Below are positions 62,425 to 64,000 of a stretch of 64,000 bases of DNA, one piece after another; the first letter of the stretch is position 1, and the number at the start of each line of letters is the position of its first letter. Position numbers and translations under genes: made by a program. The notes beneath the pieces were generated by a model, which saw only the letters and a program-made list of their open reading frames with translations, ran no database searches and was not told where the DNA came from. Origin of the DNA: Thalassolituus maritimus (GTDB lineage Bacteria; Pseudomonadota; Gammaproteobacteria; Pseudomonadales; Oceanobacteraceae); contig CAJWBH010000013.1 of assembly GCA_913019975.1 (NCBI GenBank), positions 61,782 through 125,781 of the forward strand, written 5' to 3'.

Positions 62425-63426
62425 ATGACGACAATTGTGATTCTTTCAGTGAATAACGCCTTACCATCAGGGCTTATGGGCATGGTTGATATCTTTGCAT
62501 TAAGTGGTTTGCATTTTGTGCAGAAGTCTGGAGATGGAGCACTTTCGAAGGTGGACTGGCACCCAAACGTGATTTTGGCGAATCATGATGGGCAGCCGAT
62601 AACTGACGGGCATGGGCGTAATTTTGAGGTCGACTCTGATTTTGCTTCAATTAAGCATTGCGATGCAGTGTTGGTACCTGGGTTTATTCCAAATGGTCAA
62701 GGACACCCACCGAAAACCACTACAGATATGCTTACCTGCTCATGGTTGGCTACACAATATAAAAAAGGAGCGCTCATGTGTGGCTCTTGTAGCGGTGTAT
62801 TTGCACTTGGAGAGGCGGGCTTACTTAATAACCGAAAATGCACTACCACGTGGTGGTTACATGATGAATTAAAGCAACGATTCCCAAAGGCGAATGCGGT
62901 ATGGGCAAGTGAATTAATTGATGATAACGGTATCATCACTGCTGGTGGCCCCCTTTCCTGGGTTACCATTGCATTGCATGTAGTGAAAAAGCTTGCTGGT
63001 ATTGAAACGGCGAAGGTTGTGGCTGATTTTTCTGTCGTTGATGCGATACCAAAATCTCAAAACCTGTATGTGCCGGAGGGGTATCAGGCTTCAAACAATC
63101 CATTCCTTGCAAAAGCGGAATATACCATTCGTAAAGCACACTACCAAACCATGAGCGCTGGTGATTTGGCAAAAATAATGGCTGTATCTGAACGTACGCT
63201 AAATCGTAAGTTAAAAGAGTTAACCGGAGAAACCCCCAAAGCCTTTATTGACGGGGTTAGAATAAGCCATGCTTGCACATTGTTAGCAACCACCAATACG
63301 TCCGTAAAGGAAATCGCCCTTTCTCTGGGTTATACGGACGATAGCGTATTTCGTCGTCTCTTTAAGAAGAAAATGAAAATGACACCTTCCAACTATCAGC
63401 AACAAAGACGCAATAATGAAAGTTAA
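62425..63426 (+). CDS. GlxA-type AraC regulator (DJ-1/PfpI plus AraC HTH)
   Basis: 333 aa. N-terminal DJ-1/PfpI-like domain (LSVNNALPSGLMGMVDIFALSGLHFV; Cys in LMCGSCSGVFALGEAGLL) and C-terminal AraC HTH (IMAVSERTLNRKLKELTGETPKAFIDGVRISHACTLLATTNTSVKEIALSLGYTDDSVFRRLFKKKMKMTPSNY). It is divergent from the ABM protein, with a 116-bp promoter between, and probably controls it. It lies in the same putative cassette. The stop is 7 bp from the attC-like site 2 core. Low GC relative to neighbours suggests acquisition. Confidence 0.9.
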   Translation: MTTIVILSVNNALPSGLMGMVDIFALSGLHFVQKSGDGALSKVDWHPNVILANHDGQPITDGHGRNFEVDSDFASIKHCDAVLVPGFIPNGQGHPPKTTTDMLTCSWLATQYKKGALMCGSCSGVFALGEAGLLNNRKCTTTWWLHDELKQRFPKANAVWASELIDDNGIITAGGPLSWVTIALHVVKKLAGIETAKVVADFSVVDAIPKSQNLYVPEGYQASNNPFLAKAEYTIRKAHYQTMSAGDLAKIMAVSERTLNRKLKELTGETPKAFIDGVRISHACTLLATTNTSVKEIALSLGYTDDSVFRRLFKKKMKMTPSNYQQQRRNNES

Positions 63427-63433
63427 GCTTTTA

Positions 63434-63511
63434 GCCTAACGCTGAGCTTTGCGGCAATTTTGGAGCCGCGAAGCGGTGGAAAAATTGTCCGGCAACAGCG
63501 GCTGGTTATGC
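63434..63511 (-). repeat. attC-like site 2 (78 bp)
   Basis: Read on the minus strand: R'' GCATAAC, spacer CAGCC, L'' GCTGTTG, a central palindrome (CGGaCAATTTTT..CCAAAATTGcCG around TTCG), L' CAAAGC, then GTTAGGC, which fits the GTTRRRY core exactly. GCT(G)TTG pairs with CAAAGC leaving one unpaired G, the extra-helical base that marks real attC sites and sets orientation. The toxin stop lies one base before R''. The core cut would fall after the G at 63440. Confidence 0.75.
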
Positions 63512-63512
63512 A

Positions 63513-63776
63513 TTATTCGTAGTGGCTCCAGAGTCTGAGGACTTTCACCACTTGCTCGTCCTCCAGTACTTGGTAGACCAGGCGATGCTGAATATTAATG
63601 CGACGCGAATAGGCCCCCGCAAGATCACCAATTAGCTTCTCAAACGGAGGCGGCTTGCGATAAGGATCTTCCGCTATTAGCGCTAACAGTTCCTGGGCTT
63701 TTGGTTTGAGGCCGCTGGAGGCCAACTTTTTTGCATCTTTCTGGGCCTGCTTGGTGTAAACCAACTTCCATGTCAC
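63513..63776 (-). CDS. Txe/YoeB-family toxin (cassette gene)
   Basis: 87 aa, YoeB/Txe endoribonuclease type: MTWKLVYTKQAQKDAKKLASSGLKPKAQELLALIAEDPYRKPPPFEKLIGDLAGAYSRRINIQHRLVYQVLEDEQVVKVLRLWSHYE. The RRINIQHRLVYQV and RLWSHYE segments carry the catalytic His/Arg/Tyr pattern. YoeB cuts mRNA at the ribosome. Its start overlaps the antitoxin stop by four bases. It ends one base before the attC-like site, as a cassette gene should. Confidence 0.92.
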   Translation of the reverse strand: MTWKLVYTKQAQKDAKKLASSGLKPKAQELLALIAEDPYRKPPPFEKLIGDLAGAYSRRINIQHRLVYQVLEDEQVVKVLRLWSHYE

Positions 63777-64000
63777 CAGTCCAGCTCCTCATCGCATGCA
63801 TCCACGGGGGTATCCATCCCTTCCCGAATAGACCCCCGCATACCGGGTACGGAGAGCAGATAAAGTGTTTCTTGAATAGCAGACCAGTCTTCTTCGGATA
63901 CCAGAACAGCTTTATTCCGCTTACCCATGATGACGATTGGTTGGTGGGACTCGGCGGTCTCGTCAATCAACCGATAAAGGTTGCTGCGCGCCTCAGTTGC
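63773..64000 (-). CDS. Phd/YefM-family antitoxin, cut by the window edge
   Basis: The reading frame stays open to base 64000. Reading on the minus strand it gives ATEARSNLYRLIDETAESHQPIVIMGKRNKAVLVSEEDWSAIQETLYLLSVPGMRGSIREGMDTPVDACDEELDW, a typical YefM/Axe antitoxin; the first 5-10 residues with the start codon lie outside. A TTG at 63970 is an internal codon, not the start. It should neutralise the YoeB-type toxin and repress the pair. Confidence 0.9.
   Translation of the reverse strand, partial: ATEARSNLYRLIDETAESHQPIVIMGKRNKAVLVSEEDWSAIQETLYLLSVPGMRGSIREGMDTPVDACDEELDW

Noticed and set aside
63434-63511. Reading attC-like site 2 in the plus orientation
   Set aside because: The AraC gene also ends just before it on the plus strand, but the extra-helical G in L'' and the perfect GTTRRRY core fit the minus orientation, as does the toxin stop.
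1-64000. CRISPR arrays, rRNA, tRNA, phage or transposase genes
   Set aside because: No regularly spaced repeats, no tRNA cloverleaf or CCA ends, and no integrase, transposase or phage structural motifs were found by eye; the only repeats are those listed.

Overview
The window reads as a chromosomal segment of a marine-type gammaproteobacterium, plausibly an Oceanospirillales-like heterotroph. The evidence is conserved gammaproteobacterial gene orders (rpmE/priA divergent, hslV-hslU, rnr-rlmB, qorB next to a divergent HxlR regulator), an EfpL (YeiP) paralogue of EF-P, a GlyGly-CTERM surface protein, and oxidative or lipid-type metabolism (Baeyer-Villiger monooxygenase, AhpCF, ergothioneine genes). 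No rRNA, tRNA, CRISPR or phage genes were found. The species call is inference.

Layout. 1-6 kb: thiL, SIMPL protein, DUF1653, ybaK, a lipoprotein, fumC, and the qorB/HxlR redox pair. 5.8-10.9 kb: a ParE/Phd toxin-antitoxin pair behind a small membrane protein, then an SDR and a Baeyer-Villiger monooxygenase divergent from a TetR regulator with two operator copies, then a SpoU methyltransferase. 11-16.9 kb: tkt, then a large thrombospondin-type-3/GlyGly-CTERM protein bracketed by two identical 30-bp terminators, then a periplasmic binding protein. 16.8-25.4 kb: pseudouridine synthase, YqaA, PhoD between two paralogous hydrolases, a split YeeE/YedE transporter pair, an M17 aminopeptidase and an orphan protein. 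25.7-31.9 kb: carbonic anhydrase with a divergent LysR, EfpL, egtD-egtB for ergothioneine, a CWC cysteine-rich protein and a small outer-membrane barrel. 32-35.6 kb: ahpF and ahpC, separated by a ParDE module and a block of hairpins and direct repeats. 35.7-43.4 kb: MscS channel, rnr-rlmB, a DUF971 protein, a decayed chemotaxis receptor and hslVU. 43.4-51 kb: an eight-gene corrinoid uptake and salvage operon (btuD-btuC-cobT-cobS-cobU-cobQ-cobO-btuF) behind a cobalamin riboswitch. 51-61.1 kb: slyD, LPP20 lipoprotein, a transglutaminase-like protein, an MBL hydrolase, a 2OG/IPNS-type oxygenase with an unknown partner, rpmE, priA and an AraC regulator.

Right end, 61.1-64 kb: this looks like part of an integron gene-cassette array on the minus strand. 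Two attC-like sites (61434-61514 and 63434-63511) delimit a cassette carrying a divergent ABM-domain protein and GlxA-type regulator. A YoeB/YefM-type toxin-antitoxin cassette abuts the second site and runs off the window. A frameshifted cassette gene lies beyond the first. The integrase, if present, would lie to the right of the window. This is the strongest candidate for accessory biology here.
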